Below are positions 27,088 through 34,877 of a stretch of 64,000 bases of DNA, one piece after another. Source of the stretch: Micromonospora inositola (GTDB lineage: Bacteria; Actinomycetota; Actinomycetes; Mycobacteriales; Micromonosporaceae); assembly GCF_900090285.1 (NCBI RefSeq), contig NZ_LT607754.1:4676001-4740000 (forward strand), written 5' to 3'. The position numbers and the translations under genes are program-made. Numbering within the stretch: position 1 is the stretch's first letter; every line of letters starts with the position of its first letter. The notes under the pieces are model-generated. The model was given only the letters and a program-made list of their open reading frames with translations. It had not been told where the DNA came from and searched no databases.

Positions 27088-27762
27088 GTGATCGAGCTTG
27101 TCGAGCGGCATACCGTCCTCGCCGTTGTGGTCGGGTCGCGGGCGTACGGGCTGCACGGCCCGGATTCCGACTACGACCGGCGTGGTGTGTATGCGGCACC
27201 GACCCGCGCGTTCTGGCACCTGGACAAGCCGCCCACCCACCTCGACGGGCCGGCGGCGGAGCAGTTCTCCTGGGAGTTCGAACGCTTCTGCATGCTTGCC
27301 CTGCAGGGCAACCCGACGGTTCTGGAGGTGCTCTGGTCCCCGCTGATCGAGACAATCACCGCGGACGGGGAACGGTTGCTGGCGGCGCGGCGGGCGTTCC
27401 TGTCGAGGCGGGTGGCCGAGACGTACGGCAGCTACGCCCGGGATCAGCTCGACCGGGTGGCGGCCCGCCGCGAGCGCACCGGCGAGACGAATCACAAGCA
27501 GGCCATGCATATGATCCGGCTGCTGGTCGCCGGGGCGCACGTGCTGCGTACCGGGGAGATCCTGCTCGACGTGCGGCACCTGCGCGACCGGCTGCTGGCG
27601 GTGCGGCGCGGCGAGCTGCCCTGGGACGCGGTCGCCGCCTGGGCGGCGGACCTGCTCGCCGAGCTCGCCGACGCCGCCGCCACCACCGCGCTGCCGGAAC
27701 AGCCCGACCGGGAAGCCGTGGATCGGCTGCTCACCGCCGTACGGGAAAGGAACCTGCAGTGA
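27088..27762 (+). CDS. Predicted nucleotidyltransferase, RlaP/PF10127 type
   Basis: Protein of 224 residues. The polymerase-beta signature VVVGSRAYGLHGPDSDYDRR gives GS and a D-x-D metal pair; FERFCMLALQGNPTVLEVLW and NHKQAMHMIRLLVAGAHVL follow as in RlaP-like proteins linked to RNA repair. Its stop overlaps the GTG of a second related gene (GTGA), so the pair formed an operon. An upstream ATG at 27055 would add 11 residues; the leaderless -10 argues for 27088. Confidence 0.82.
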   Translation: MIELVERHTVLAVVVGSRAYGLHGPDSDYDRRGVYAAPTRAFWHLDKPPTHLDGPAAEQFSWEFERFCMLALQGNPTVLEVLWSPLIETITADGERLLAARRAFLSRRVAETYGSYARDQLDRVAARRERTGETNHKQAMHMIRLLVAGAHVLRTGEILLDVRHLRDRLLAVRRGELPWDAVAAWAADLLAELADAAATTALPEQPDREAVDRLLTAVRERNLQ

Positions 27763-28308
27763 CCACCGAGGTGCCGTCGTGGGCCGCCGAGGCCGCCCGC
27801 GCTCTGCCCCGTCCGCTGCTGTTCGCCACCGTCAGCGGTGCACACCTGTACGGGTTCGCGTCCGTCGACTCCGACCTGGATCTGCGGGCCGCGCACCTGC
27901 TGTCGCCAGGGGAGGTGGTCGGGTTGCGCACCGGGCCGCAGACGTTGCAGCACACCGGCGTGCGCGACGGTGTCGAGTTGGACGTGGTCAGTCACGATCT
28001 GCTGAAGTTTGCCAAGCTGTTGAACAGCCGCAACGGGTACGTCCTGGAGCAGCTGCTGTCGCCGCTGGTGGTAGTGACCACCGCGGTGCACGCCGAGGTT
28101 GGCGTACGTGCCGGACCTCATCGCCGCCAAGCGGGAGGCCGAGCATGGACCGCTCCCCGCGGGCGCCGCGGAGCGGCTCGCCACCGACGTGCCGCGGCTG
28201 CGCGCCGAGCTGGAGGCGGCCCGGGACACGTCGGCGCTGCCCGACCACGCAGACCCGGTAGCCGTGGACGCCCTGCACGATGTGGTGGTGCGTACCCGCC
28301 TGGGCTGA
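27759..28308 (+). pseudogene. Second RlaP-type nucleotidyltransferase, internal deletion
   Basis: The start is normal (MTTEVPSWAAEAARALPRPL, then TVSGAHLYGFASVDSDLDLR with GS and D-x-D, FAKLLNSRNGYVLEQLLSPL). At about 28097 the frame jumps: the other frame continues AYVPDLIAAKREAEHGPLPA to ALHDVVVRTRLG and the stop at 28308. The part usually present between these blocks, about 60-70 residues around the HYRGF- and LRVLLTGIHL-type motifs of the first paralogue's family, is missing. So this is a deletion plus frameshift, not a single-base slip. The protein is probably inactive. Confidence 0.7.
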
Positions 28309-28483
28309 GCCCGCCAACCACCAACAGGATGCCCTTGCCGCTGATCGGCTTGCCGCACCCGCCACCACATCACCGTTGGCTGCCATCGAATACTCGGCTG
28401 CGGGTGACGCCGGCTCACCCTTACGCTCCATCCGAGGGGCAGAGTAATGCGCCCTGTCGACAGCGGGCGGTCAGCGATCGGAG

Positions 28484-29210
28484 ATGAGCAGCGGAATGCC
28501 TTGTCAACTGTTTGCGCTCTGCTTCGATGCGGACCAACCGCTGCGTCTGGCACAGTTCTGGTCCGGGCTGCTGGGTTGGGAGATGACCGACGACCCACGC
28601 GACGGCGTCGCGCTCCTGCCCAGTGATGACACCCGGGTTCCGATTCCGTTTTCTTCCGAGCCAGGAGCGGAAGCTCGGCCAGAACCGGATGCACTTCGAT
28701 CTGACGAGTACGTCCGTGGAGGACCAGCAGCAGACGGTGGCCAGGGCGCTGGGGCTCGGCGGACAGCACATCGATGTCGGCCAACGCCCGGAGGAGGGTC
28801 ATGTGGTGCTCGCCGACCCCGAAGGCAACGAGTTCTGTGTCATCGAGCCGGGCAACAACTTCCTCGCCGACTGCGGGTTCATCGGAGCGCTGGCCTGCGA
28901 CGGTTCGCAGGAAGTCGGATACTTCTGGAGCGAGGCGCTGGGGTGGCCGTTGGTCTGGGACCAAGACGAGGAGACCGCGATCCGCTCACCGCACGGCGGT
29001 CCGAAGATCACGTGGGGTGGTCCACCGCTGATGCCGAAGGCAGGCAAGAACCGGCTGCATTTCGACCTCGCTCCACCTGTTCACGGTGATCAGCGGGCGG
29101 AGGTCGATCGTCTGCTCTCCCTCGGGGCTACTCGAATCGACATCGGCCAGGGCGAGGTCAGCTGGGTGGTGCTGGCCGATCCAGACGGCAACGAGTTCTG
29201 CGTGTTGTGA
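28484..29210 (+). pseudogene. Tandem VOC / glyoxalase-like protein, interrupted by a +1 frameshift
   Basis: Two VOC modules. Module 1 starts MPCQLFALCFDADQPLRLA...LLGWEMTDDPRDGVALLPSDD; the frame breaks at 28632-28634 (CCC) and resumes one frame over with GFRFRFLPSQERKLGQNRMH and EGHVVLADPEGNEFCVIEPG. Module 2 (VGYFWSEALGWPLVWDQDE ... VLADPDGNEFCVL) ends at 29210. With CC instead of CCC the reading is DDTGFRFRF, one protein of about 241 residues. ATG 28484 or 28496 could be the start. Substrate unknown. Confidence 0.75.
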
Positions 29211-29264
29211 CCGAAAGGCGAGTCCTATCAAAGAGACGCCCACCATCCGGCGAGCATCGATCAT

Positions 29265-29975
29265 CTAGACCACGCCGGATAGGTACTCCCTACGGCGCTG
29301 CGGTTCGAACTTTTCGATCGCGTACCGCAGCATGACCCGTGGCATGGCCCGGTAACGTCGGGCCAGGAACTCCTCCGCCGCCGCTCTGTCACGGTTGCCC
29401 ACCTCGCGCAGCATCCAGCCCACCGCCTTGTGGACGAGGTCGTGTGGGTCGCGCAGGAGCCGTTCACTGAGCCGGAAGGTCCAATGGAAGTCTCCAGCTT
29501 TGATGAAGGCGAAAGTTGCCATGATGGCGATCCGCCGATCCCACACCAGGCTCGACTCGGCCAACCGATCCAGTACGCTCCGGTCCTTGTCGATCAGCCA
29601 GGGGCCGACGATGTACGGCGCGGATGAGTCCACCAGGTCCCAGTTGTTGATGCGGCCGGTGTTGGCCAGGATGATGCTGAAGATCCGGCCCCGTTCCTCC
29701 TCGTCCCCCTTGGTGAACTTTCGCACCAGGATGAAGAGCGATGTCAGCCTCTCCTCGTGCACGCTGCTCGTCAACAGCTTCGCCGTTTCGGCTGGGGAGA
29801 GGTCGCGCCAGTACCGGCCAGCCACCCTGCGCTGTTCCGGCACGGAGACGCCGATGGCTCGGTCGCCCTCGCCATACCCGCCTGGAATCATCTGCAGAAA
29901 CCGGCTCACTCCCTCCGCCCGGCGCGGGTCGGCGAGGCTGGCGAGTTCGTGACGGACGTCCGCGGTCGTGGCCAT
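29265..29975 (-). CDS. DNA alkylation repair protein, AlkD-like
   Basis: Protein of 236 residues built of ALK-type HEAT repeats: SVPEQRRVAGRYWRDLSPAE, INNWDLVDSSAPYIVGPWL (the conserved Asn-Trp-Asp-Leu-Val-Asp segment), WDRRIAIMATFAFIK, HDLVHKAVGWMLREVGNRD. The family removes bulky or charged alkylated bases without base flipping. The ATG at 29975 is eight bases after TAGGTT (29984-29989), so probably leaderless; an upstream GTG at 29999 is less likely. Confidence 0.88.
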   Translation of the reverse strand: MATTADVRHELASLADPRRAEGVSRFLQMIPGGYGEGDRAIGVSVPEQRRVAGRYWRDLSPAETAKLLTSSVHEERLTSLFILVRKFTKGDEEERGRIFSIILANTGRINNWDLVDSSAPYIVGPWLIDKDRSVLDRLAESSLVWDRRIAIMATFAFIKAGDFHWTFRLSERLLRDPHDLVHKAVGWMLREVGNRDRAAAEEFLARRYRAMPRVMLRYAIEKFEPQRRREYLSGVV

Positions 29976-29983
29976 GACTGTGC

Positions 29984-29989
29984 AACCTA
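29984..29989 (-). promoter_or_regulatory. -10 box of a leaderless promoter
   Basis: TAGGTT on the minus strand, eight bases before the alkylation-repair ATG. Confidence 0.45.
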
Positions 29990-30156
29990 CCGCGACCACC
30001 GGTGCCTACTGTGCTGCGTCTCCTTTGATTGGGAGCGGGGCGACGTCGAACGCGACTGACTCGCCCTGCGTTAGTTCGGTTAAGGGTGCGGGTCATCCAG
30101 TGCACGTAGGCGACGGCCAGTGTCCCCGCTGCGGGGCGGTGCGCGGGCGACGCGGG

Positions 30157-30184
30157 CCGAGGCGGGCGTTTCCGCCCGCCTCGG
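30157..30184. terminator. Terminator of the conservon operon
   Basis: A perfect 12-bp stem (CCGAGGCGGGCG with CGCCCGCCTCGG) around TTTC, 17 bases beyond the stop of the small gene at 30201. Confidence 0.85.
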
Positions 30185-30200
30185 CGTCACCGATGGTGCG

Positions 30201-30359
30201 TCACCGTTTCACTTGCTGCTTGGCGGCCTGCGGATCCATGCCCTTACCGACCTTGTTGAGTGCCTTTCGTAGCTCCCCCTCGGTCATCTTGGAGTTGCCC
30301 TCGATGCCCGCTTTGTGGGCTTGCTGACGCAGATCGTGAAGTTGCTCCCGACCAGTCAT
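30201..30359 (-). CDS. Small Rho_N/SAP-like protein (52 residues)
   Basis: Reads MTGREQLHDLRQQAHKAGIE, then NSKMTEGELRKALNKVGKG and a short KQQVKR tail. The L..LR..A...GI.G.SKMTE.EL...L pattern resembles the Rho N-terminal (SAP-like) nucleic-acid-binding helix-extended-loop-helix. ATG has a GGAGGTGACG site. It lies 87 bases after the flavoprotein gene, in the same direction and before a strong terminator, so it may be the last gene of the conservon operon. Role unknown. Confidence 0.7.
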   Translation of the reverse strand: MTGREQLHDLRQQAHKAGIEGNSKMTEGELRKALNKVGKGMDPQAAKQQVKR

Positions 30360-30446
30360 CGTCACCTCCGTCGTACTGGATCCGGAGCCTCGCGCTTACC
30401 CGCGACCGCGGCGAACCAACGCCGTGCGGCGGCGGATCTGCCGGAA

Positions 30447-31688
30447 TCAGCCAGCGGCGACCGAGGCCAGGTAGCGGTCGGCGGCGTCCGGCGTCATGAA
30501 CCAGTCCTGGAAGTCGTTCGGGTCGCTGAAGCCGTTGGCGAAGCGTCGGGCGATGGTCGGGTTGGCCGCGGCGGCCCCCAGGATCTGCTGCACGTGCGGG
30601 GGCAGCGGTTGCAGCATCGCGTTGGTCCAGCCGGTGACCGCCTGGCCGGCGCCCGACCAGAACCGCTCGAAGGTCTGCCCCATCCACTCCCGGTCGAACG
30701 GCCGGTCCCCGCGCTCCAGGATGGACCCCAGGTAGGAGTCGGCGCACTTGGCGGCGGTGTTGCTGCCCTGCCCGGTGATCGGGTCGTTGGCCACCACCAC
30801 GTCGGCCATGCCCAGCACGACACCGCCCGAGGGCAGCTCCGCGACCGGGCGGCGCACGGTCGGGGTGTACCGGCCGGACAGGGTGGCCCGCCCGTCGGTC
30901 AGCTGAACGTCGGCGCACCGGTCGTAGATCCACGGCGTGTACTGGCGAGCGAGGTCGAGGGTGAGCTTGAGGTGCTCGGCCGGGTCGCGCCGCTCGGCCC
31001 ACAGGTCCAGCGGCCCGCCGGGCACCGCCTCCCAGAACAGGATCTCGCAGGGACCGGAGTTGGTCAGCCCCGGGATGACGAACAGCTCGCCCAGCCCCGG
31101 CACGGCGTTGAAGCTCACGTGCGGCACCGGCCACAGCGGATCCGGGGTCATGCCATGCACGTACGCCACGGCCAGCCCCCGCTGCGGCGCGTCGTACACG
31201 GACCGCTGCGGGTCCCGGTCGAAAACGCCCACCAGGTCGCCCTTGCCGGCGGCCACGACGGTCAGGTCGTACCGGCCGAGCCGGGTCAGCCCGTCCAGAT
31301 CGGCGGTGGTCACCGTCTGGTAGAGCACGGTGCCGCCGCGCTGCTCGAACAGTTCCAGCCAGGCCGCCATCTTCACCCGCTGATCGACGCTCTGCGCCGG
31401 CTCGTCCAGCGGGCACGGGATCCGCAGCGCCCGCTCGCCGGGCGGAGCGGACAGCGAGACGTGCAGCCCCTCGATCTGGGGTGCCTGCTCCTGCCACAGG
31501 TCCAGCCCGTACCGGCGCTCGATTCCCAGCGCGTTGCCGAACATCGCCTGGGTGCTCATCACCCAGCCGCGGCGGATCTCGTCCGGCGTACGGGCGGACA
31601 TGACGGTCACGTCGTAGCCCTCGGCGAGCAGGCTCAGGGCGAGCTGGAGCCCGGACTGTCCGGCCCCGACGACAAGGATCTTGCGCAT
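30447..31688 (-). CDS. Styrene/indole monooxygenase-family FAD flavoprotein
   Basis: Protein of 413 residues. The Rossmann FAD motif ILVVGAGQSGLQLALSLL is at the N-terminus; the DxxP-like GMADVVVANDPITGQGSNTA segment lies at about 300-320; RRGWVMSTQAMFGNALGIE and a Trp/Phe-rich C-terminal half match StyA-type two-component monooxygenases. Such enzymes need a separate flavin reductase, and none is seen here. It starts 18 bases after the GTPase gene with its own GGAGGAAAC site and takes the place where many Streptomyces conservons have a cytochrome P450. Confidence 0.85.
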   Translation of the reverse strand: MRKILVVGAGQSGLQLALSLLAEGYDVTVMSARTPDEIRRGWVMSTQAMFGNALGIERRYGLDLWQEQAPQIEGLHVSLSAPPGERALRIPCPLDEPAQSVDQRVKMAAWLELFEQRGGTVLYQTVTTADLDGLTRLGRYDLTVVAAGKGDLVGVFDRDPQRSVYDAPQRGLAVAYVHGMTPDPLWPVPHVSFNAVPGLGELFVIPGLTNSGPCEILFWEAVPGGPLDLWAERRDPAEHLKLTLDLARQYTPWIYDRCADVQLTDGRATLSGRYTPTVRRPVAELPSGGVVLGMADVVVANDPITGQGSNTAAKCADSYLGSILERGDRPFDREWMGQTFERFWSGAGQAVTGWTNAMLQPLPPHVQQILGAAAANPTIARRFANGFSDPNDFQDWFMTPDAADRYLASVAAG

Positions 31689-31706
31689 TGTTTCCTCCAG
31701 GTTGAG

Positions 31707-32312
31707 CTACCGTGCCGCGAGCGCGCCCGCGGTGGGCCGTGCGGTGCGGGACATGGTGTGTTCCACGACCACCAGCAGCGCCCGCGCCACCGACGACGGA
31801 TCGCGGGCGTCGCAGGCGATCAGGGGTACGCTGGCGGGGACCGCGAGCGCTTCGCGAACATCCTCGAGCGGGTGGTGCAGCACCCCGTCGAAGAGGTTCA
31901 CGCAGACCACGAACGGCAGGTCGCTGTCCTGCTCGAAGTAGTTGATCGCCGGAAACGAGGCGGCCAGGTTCCGCGTGTCGGCGAGCACCAGCGCGCCGAC
32001 CGCGCCCCGGCAGAGGTCGTCCCACATCGGCCAGAACCGGGGCTGGCCCGGCGTGCCGAACAGGTACAGCACGAGGTCGGGGCCGATGGTCAGCCGGCCG
32101 AAGTCCATCGCCACGGTCGTGGTCTTCTTGTCGATCCCCGGATCCATCCGGTCGACGGTTTCGCTGGCGGCGGTCATCCACGCCTCGGTGTTGATCGGCG
32201 GGATCTCCGAAATGGACCTGACGCAGGTGGTTTTGCCGACGCCGAAGCCGCCCGCGATGACGATCTTCGCCGAGGTCAGCTGCGGGGTGTCAGGCAAGCT
32301 TGCGGAGGCCAT
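31707..32312 (-). CDS. cvnD: Conservon small GTPase (CvnD-like)
   Basis: Protein of 201 residues of the MglA-like/conservon GTPase family. Seen: P-loop GGFGVGKTT, DFGRL, switch region LFGTPGQPRFWPMWDDL, and NLFDG where canonical GTPases have NKxD. It probably cycles on the membrane with the roadblock and kinase-like partners. Its ATG lies 23 bases inside the end of the DUF742 gene. Confidence 0.9.
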   Translation of the reverse strand: MASASLPDTPQLTSAKIVIAGGFGVGKTTCVRSISEIPPINTEAWMTAASETVDRMDPGIDKKTTTVAMDFGRLTIGPDLVLYLFGTPGQPRFWPMWDDLCRGAVGALVLADTRNLAASFPAINYFEQDSDLPFVVCVNLFDGVLHHPLEDVREALAVPASVPLIACDARDPSSVARALLVVVEHTMSRTARPTAGALAAR

Positions 32313-32631
32313 CGCGCAGTCTCTCCAGGAGGCGGAAGTCGACATTGTCGTGGTCGGTGTGGATCAGCAGCCGGTCGGTGGCGGCCAGGTCGTCGACGAC
32401 CACCCGGGTGACACCCAACGACATCCCGCAGACCGCGGAGAGTTCGGCCACCGAGCGCGCCGAGCCCCGGGCCTGCTCGTACAGCGTCCGGGTCTCGGGC
32501 AGCAGACTCGAGGCGAAGACGGCGTCGTAGTACGGCACCGACACCAGGGTGTGGACGAGCAGCGGCCGCCGGGTGCGGGTGCGTCCGGCGGTCAGCACGT
32601 AGGGCCGCACCTTCCAGTACGTCATCGGCAT
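32290..32631 (-). CDS. cvnC: DUF742 protein (CvnC-like)
   Basis: Protein of 113 residues starting MPMTYWKVRPYVLTAGRTRT, with the SVAELSAVCGMSLGVTRVVV winged-helix-like segment and DNVDFRLLERLRDGLRKL at the end. DUF742 proteins are the third member of actinobacterial conservons. It lies 20 bases after the roadblock gene and overlaps the GTPase gene by 23 bases. Confidence 0.92.
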   Translation of the reverse strand: MPMTYWKVRPYVLTAGRTRTRRPLLVHTLVSVPYYDAVFASSLLPETRTLYEQARGSARSVAELSAVCGMSLGVTRVVVDDLAATDRLLIHTDHDNVDFRLLERLRDGLRKLA

Positions 32632-32651
32632 GATCTAGCTCCTTCGGCCCG

Positions 32652-33110
32652 TCAGCGGGGCTGACTGGCGGTCATCCGGTGCAGCTCGTGGCGGACCTGC
32701 GGGGTGAGGGCGTGCCACACCGCGCCGACGAACTGGGTCATCCGGTAGGAGACGACCCGCAGGTCGCAGCCGGGGGCCGCGGCGACCGCCAGGCCCGCCG
32801 ACTCGCCGACCCGCATGAACAGCAGGTGCCCCCGCGGCAGCCGTACGGTGAGGTACTCGGACGAGCCGAGGTCCAGCAGGGCCGCGCTGCGGTCGGCCAT
32901 GCTGAGCAGGCCGGCGGTCAGCGCGGAGAGCTGGTCGCCGAGGTCGCGGTGCACGCCGCGGGAGGCGGCGAGCTGGAGGCCGTCCAACGACACCAGCATC
33001 GCGTGGGTGACCCCGGGTACGTCCTCGGCGAACTGACGGATCAGCCAGGCGCAGTCCGGCAGTCCCTGGCCGGTGGTCGCCGTACCGTTGCCGGGGTATG
33101 CGTGGGTCAT
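32652..33110 (-). CDS. cvnB: Roadblock/LC7-domain protein (CvnB-like)
   Basis: Protein of 152 residues with a roadblock/LC7 core: DCAWLIRQFAEDVPGVTHAM, VSLDGLQLAASRGVHRD, LSALTAGLLSMADRS. Roadblock proteins of conservons act as regulators (GAP-like partners) of the adjacent GTPase. Its ATG overlaps the kinase-like gene's stop (ATGA). Confidence 0.92.
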   Translation of the reverse strand: MTHAYPGNGTATTGQGLPDCAWLIRQFAEDVPGVTHAMLVSLDGLQLAASRGVHRDLGDQLSALTAGLLSMADRSAALLDLGSSEYLTVRLPRGHLLFMRVGESAGLAVAAAPGCDLRVVSYRMTQFVGAVWHALTPQVRHELHRMTASQPR

Positions 33111-34303
33111 CGCTGCTGTCCTTCGTCGCTGGTGGTCCGGGCGTCGCTGACGCCGGCGGCGAAGTCCGCCGTCTCGTCCGGCCACGCCTCGGGTGGGGAT
33201 CCGGCGCCGGGGTCGGCCGGGGGTCGGGTGGTCGCCGCGGGCTGGTCACGGACACTCGTCGGCACCCGCTGGGGCAGGCTGCCGGACGGCTGCTGCGCGG
33301 TGGCCTGCCCGGCGAGCGTGCTCAACGGCACGGTCGGCGAGTTGGTGCTGTCATGGGGCGCGGCCATCGGCGTACTCCAGGAGTGGGTCCCGCCGGGGGA
33401 CGGGGAGGGGATCCCGGCGGACGGGGACGGCCAGGCCGGCGGCGCGGGTGCGCCGGCCGGCGCACCCGCGGTGGAAATCTCGCAGAGCAGTGCGCCGGGG
33501 ACGAGCACCGTGGCCGTGGCGCCGCCGGAGGGCCGGTTGGTGAGGATGACCCGCAGCTGGTGGGCGACGGCCAGGTGGGCCACGACGGCGAGCCCGAGGT
33601 GGGCGGCGGGGTCGAGCCTGGCCGGGGTGACCGGCCGGCCGCTGAGCAGGGCGTTGAGCTGGGACAGATGGTCGGGCTGGATGCCCACTCCGGCGTCCTC
33701 GATCCGCAGCAGGACGCTGCCGTCCTCGGTGATGAACGCCGACACGATCACCGGCGCGGTGGGCGGCGAGAACCGGGTGGCGTTGTCCAGCAGCTCGGTG
33801 AGCACCCGGATCACGTCGTCGGCGGCGAACTCGACCACGGCCAGGTCCACCACGTGACCCACCCGGATGCGGGCGTAGTGCTCGACCGCGGAGTTGGCCG
33901 CCCGGACGACGTCGACCAGGGTGACGGTCTGCGGGTTGGCGTCCTCGACCCGTCGGCCCAGCAGCACCTGCAGGTTTTCCGCGTGCCGCCGGATCCGGGT
34001 GTTCGCGTGGTCGATGCGGTAGAGCCGCTCCAGCCGGTCCGGGTCCTGCTCGTCGGCCTCCACGGCCTCCAGGTGGGAACCCATCTGGTACGCGGAGGCC
34101 ATGATCCGCATCGCGAACTGCTCGCAGATCGCCGGCCACGGATTCGGGGGTTCCTCGGCGGGTGGCGGCGGTGGCGGGGGTGTCTCCTGTGGTGCGACGT
34201 CCCACTGGGCGACCGTCGGATCCAACCAGCGCGCCGCCCGCTGCCGCCACGTCGCCCTGCGTCGACCCGCCGACGACACTGGGGTGATATCGGTGCGTCT
34301 CAC
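33107..34303 (-). CDS. cvnA: Sensor-kinase-like ATPase (CvnA-like)
   Basis: Protein of 398 residues. The N-terminus has a Pro-rich patch (PPPPPPPAEEPP) and no membrane segment, unlike many CvnA proteins. A DHp-like helix (RIDHANTRIRRHAENLQVLL) precedes a HATPase_c domain (LTELLDNATRFSPPTAPV, LRIEDAGVGIQPDHL, AHLGLAVVAHLAVAHQ). The C-terminal 110 residues are Pro/Ser/Thr-rich. First gene of a conservon operon A-B-C-D-flavoprotein. Confidence 0.88.
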   Translation of the reverse strand: MRRTDITPVSSAGRRRATWRQRAARWLDPTVAQWDVAPQETPPPPPPPAEEPPNPWPAICEQFAMRIMASAYQMGSHLEAVEADEQDPDRLERLYRIDHANTRIRRHAENLQVLLGRRVEDANPQTVTLVDVVRAANSAVEHYARIRVGHVVDLAVVEFAADDVIRVLTELLDNATRFSPPTAPVIVSAFITEDGSVLLRIEDAGVGIQPDHLSQLNALLSGRPVTPARLDPAAHLGLAVVAHLAVAHQLRVILTNRPSGGATATVLVPGALLCEISTAGAPAGAPAPPAWPSPSAGIPSPSPGGTHSWSTPMAAPHDSTNSPTVPLSTLAGQATAQQPSGSLPQRVPTSVRDQPAATTRPPADPGAGSPPEAWPDETADFAAGVSDARTTSDEGQQR

Positions 34304-34541
34304 GAAATTACCGGCCTGTCCGTGATCATCGGCTCTGGCATGGTGCAGCAGTCAACCACCGTTGTGTGCCGATAGCAACGGGCAAGGTCAACTTGGGGAG
34401 GTTTTCACACCCAGCTCGCCGTGCTGCCACGAAGGCTTCATCGGGTTGACTCGGCGAAACGCAACAGCCGGACGGAGAAACTTTCTGATCCTCGCGGGTG
34501 GGCGCCGGCCCGCCGGTACGGCTACCAGGTGCGGGCCAGTG

Positions 34542-34561
34542 CTCCGCCCTTCAGGGCGGGG
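34542..34561 (+). repeat. Left-end hairpin of element 2
   Basis: CTCCGCCC TTCA GGGCGGGG. Nearly the same sequence as the right-end hairpin at 36099-36118, as expected for the subterminal hairpins recognised by IS200/IS605 transposases. Confidence 0.6.
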
Positions 34562-34615
34562 GGTGAAGGCCCGCGCGGGAGGGCCGGCTAGGCCCGAGCG
34601 TGCTCTAACCTGGCC

Positions 34616-34853
34616 GGTTTGCTGCTCGATGTACCCGGGCAGCACGGTGAGCGGTGCGCCGCCGGCGGAGCTGGCGATGTATGTGCCTGACCGGAGCCGG
34701 TTGGCGCGGTAGTGGGCCACGAGGTCGGGGAACTGCTGGCGCAGCTGGCGGCTGGAAACACCTTTGAGGCTGTTGACGAGCTGTGACAGGGCGACCGTGG
34801 ACGGGAAGTTGACCAGCAGGTGGATCTGTTGCGGAGGCTTCCGATTTCTGTCA
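34616..34853 (-). pseudogene. tnpA: IS200/IS605 transposase TnpA, C-terminal fragment
   Basis: The fragment IHLLVNFPSTVALSQLVNSL, then SRQLRQQFPDLVAHYRANRL, SGTYIASSAGGAPLTVLPGY and IEQQ matches the C-terminal half of TnpA (Y1 HUH transposase). The N-terminal half is gone, the HUH motif reads Q-I-H, and no proper stop follows. The element therefore cannot encode its own transposase. Confidence 0.7.
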
Positions 34854-34877
34854 TATGCCGATGCCAGGCTGTCTGGT

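Noticed and set aside
30244..32181. 645-codon minus-strand frame across the flavoprotein and GTPase genes
   Set aside because: It is an alternative frame of the conservon genes, which have clear motifs and overlaps in their own frames.
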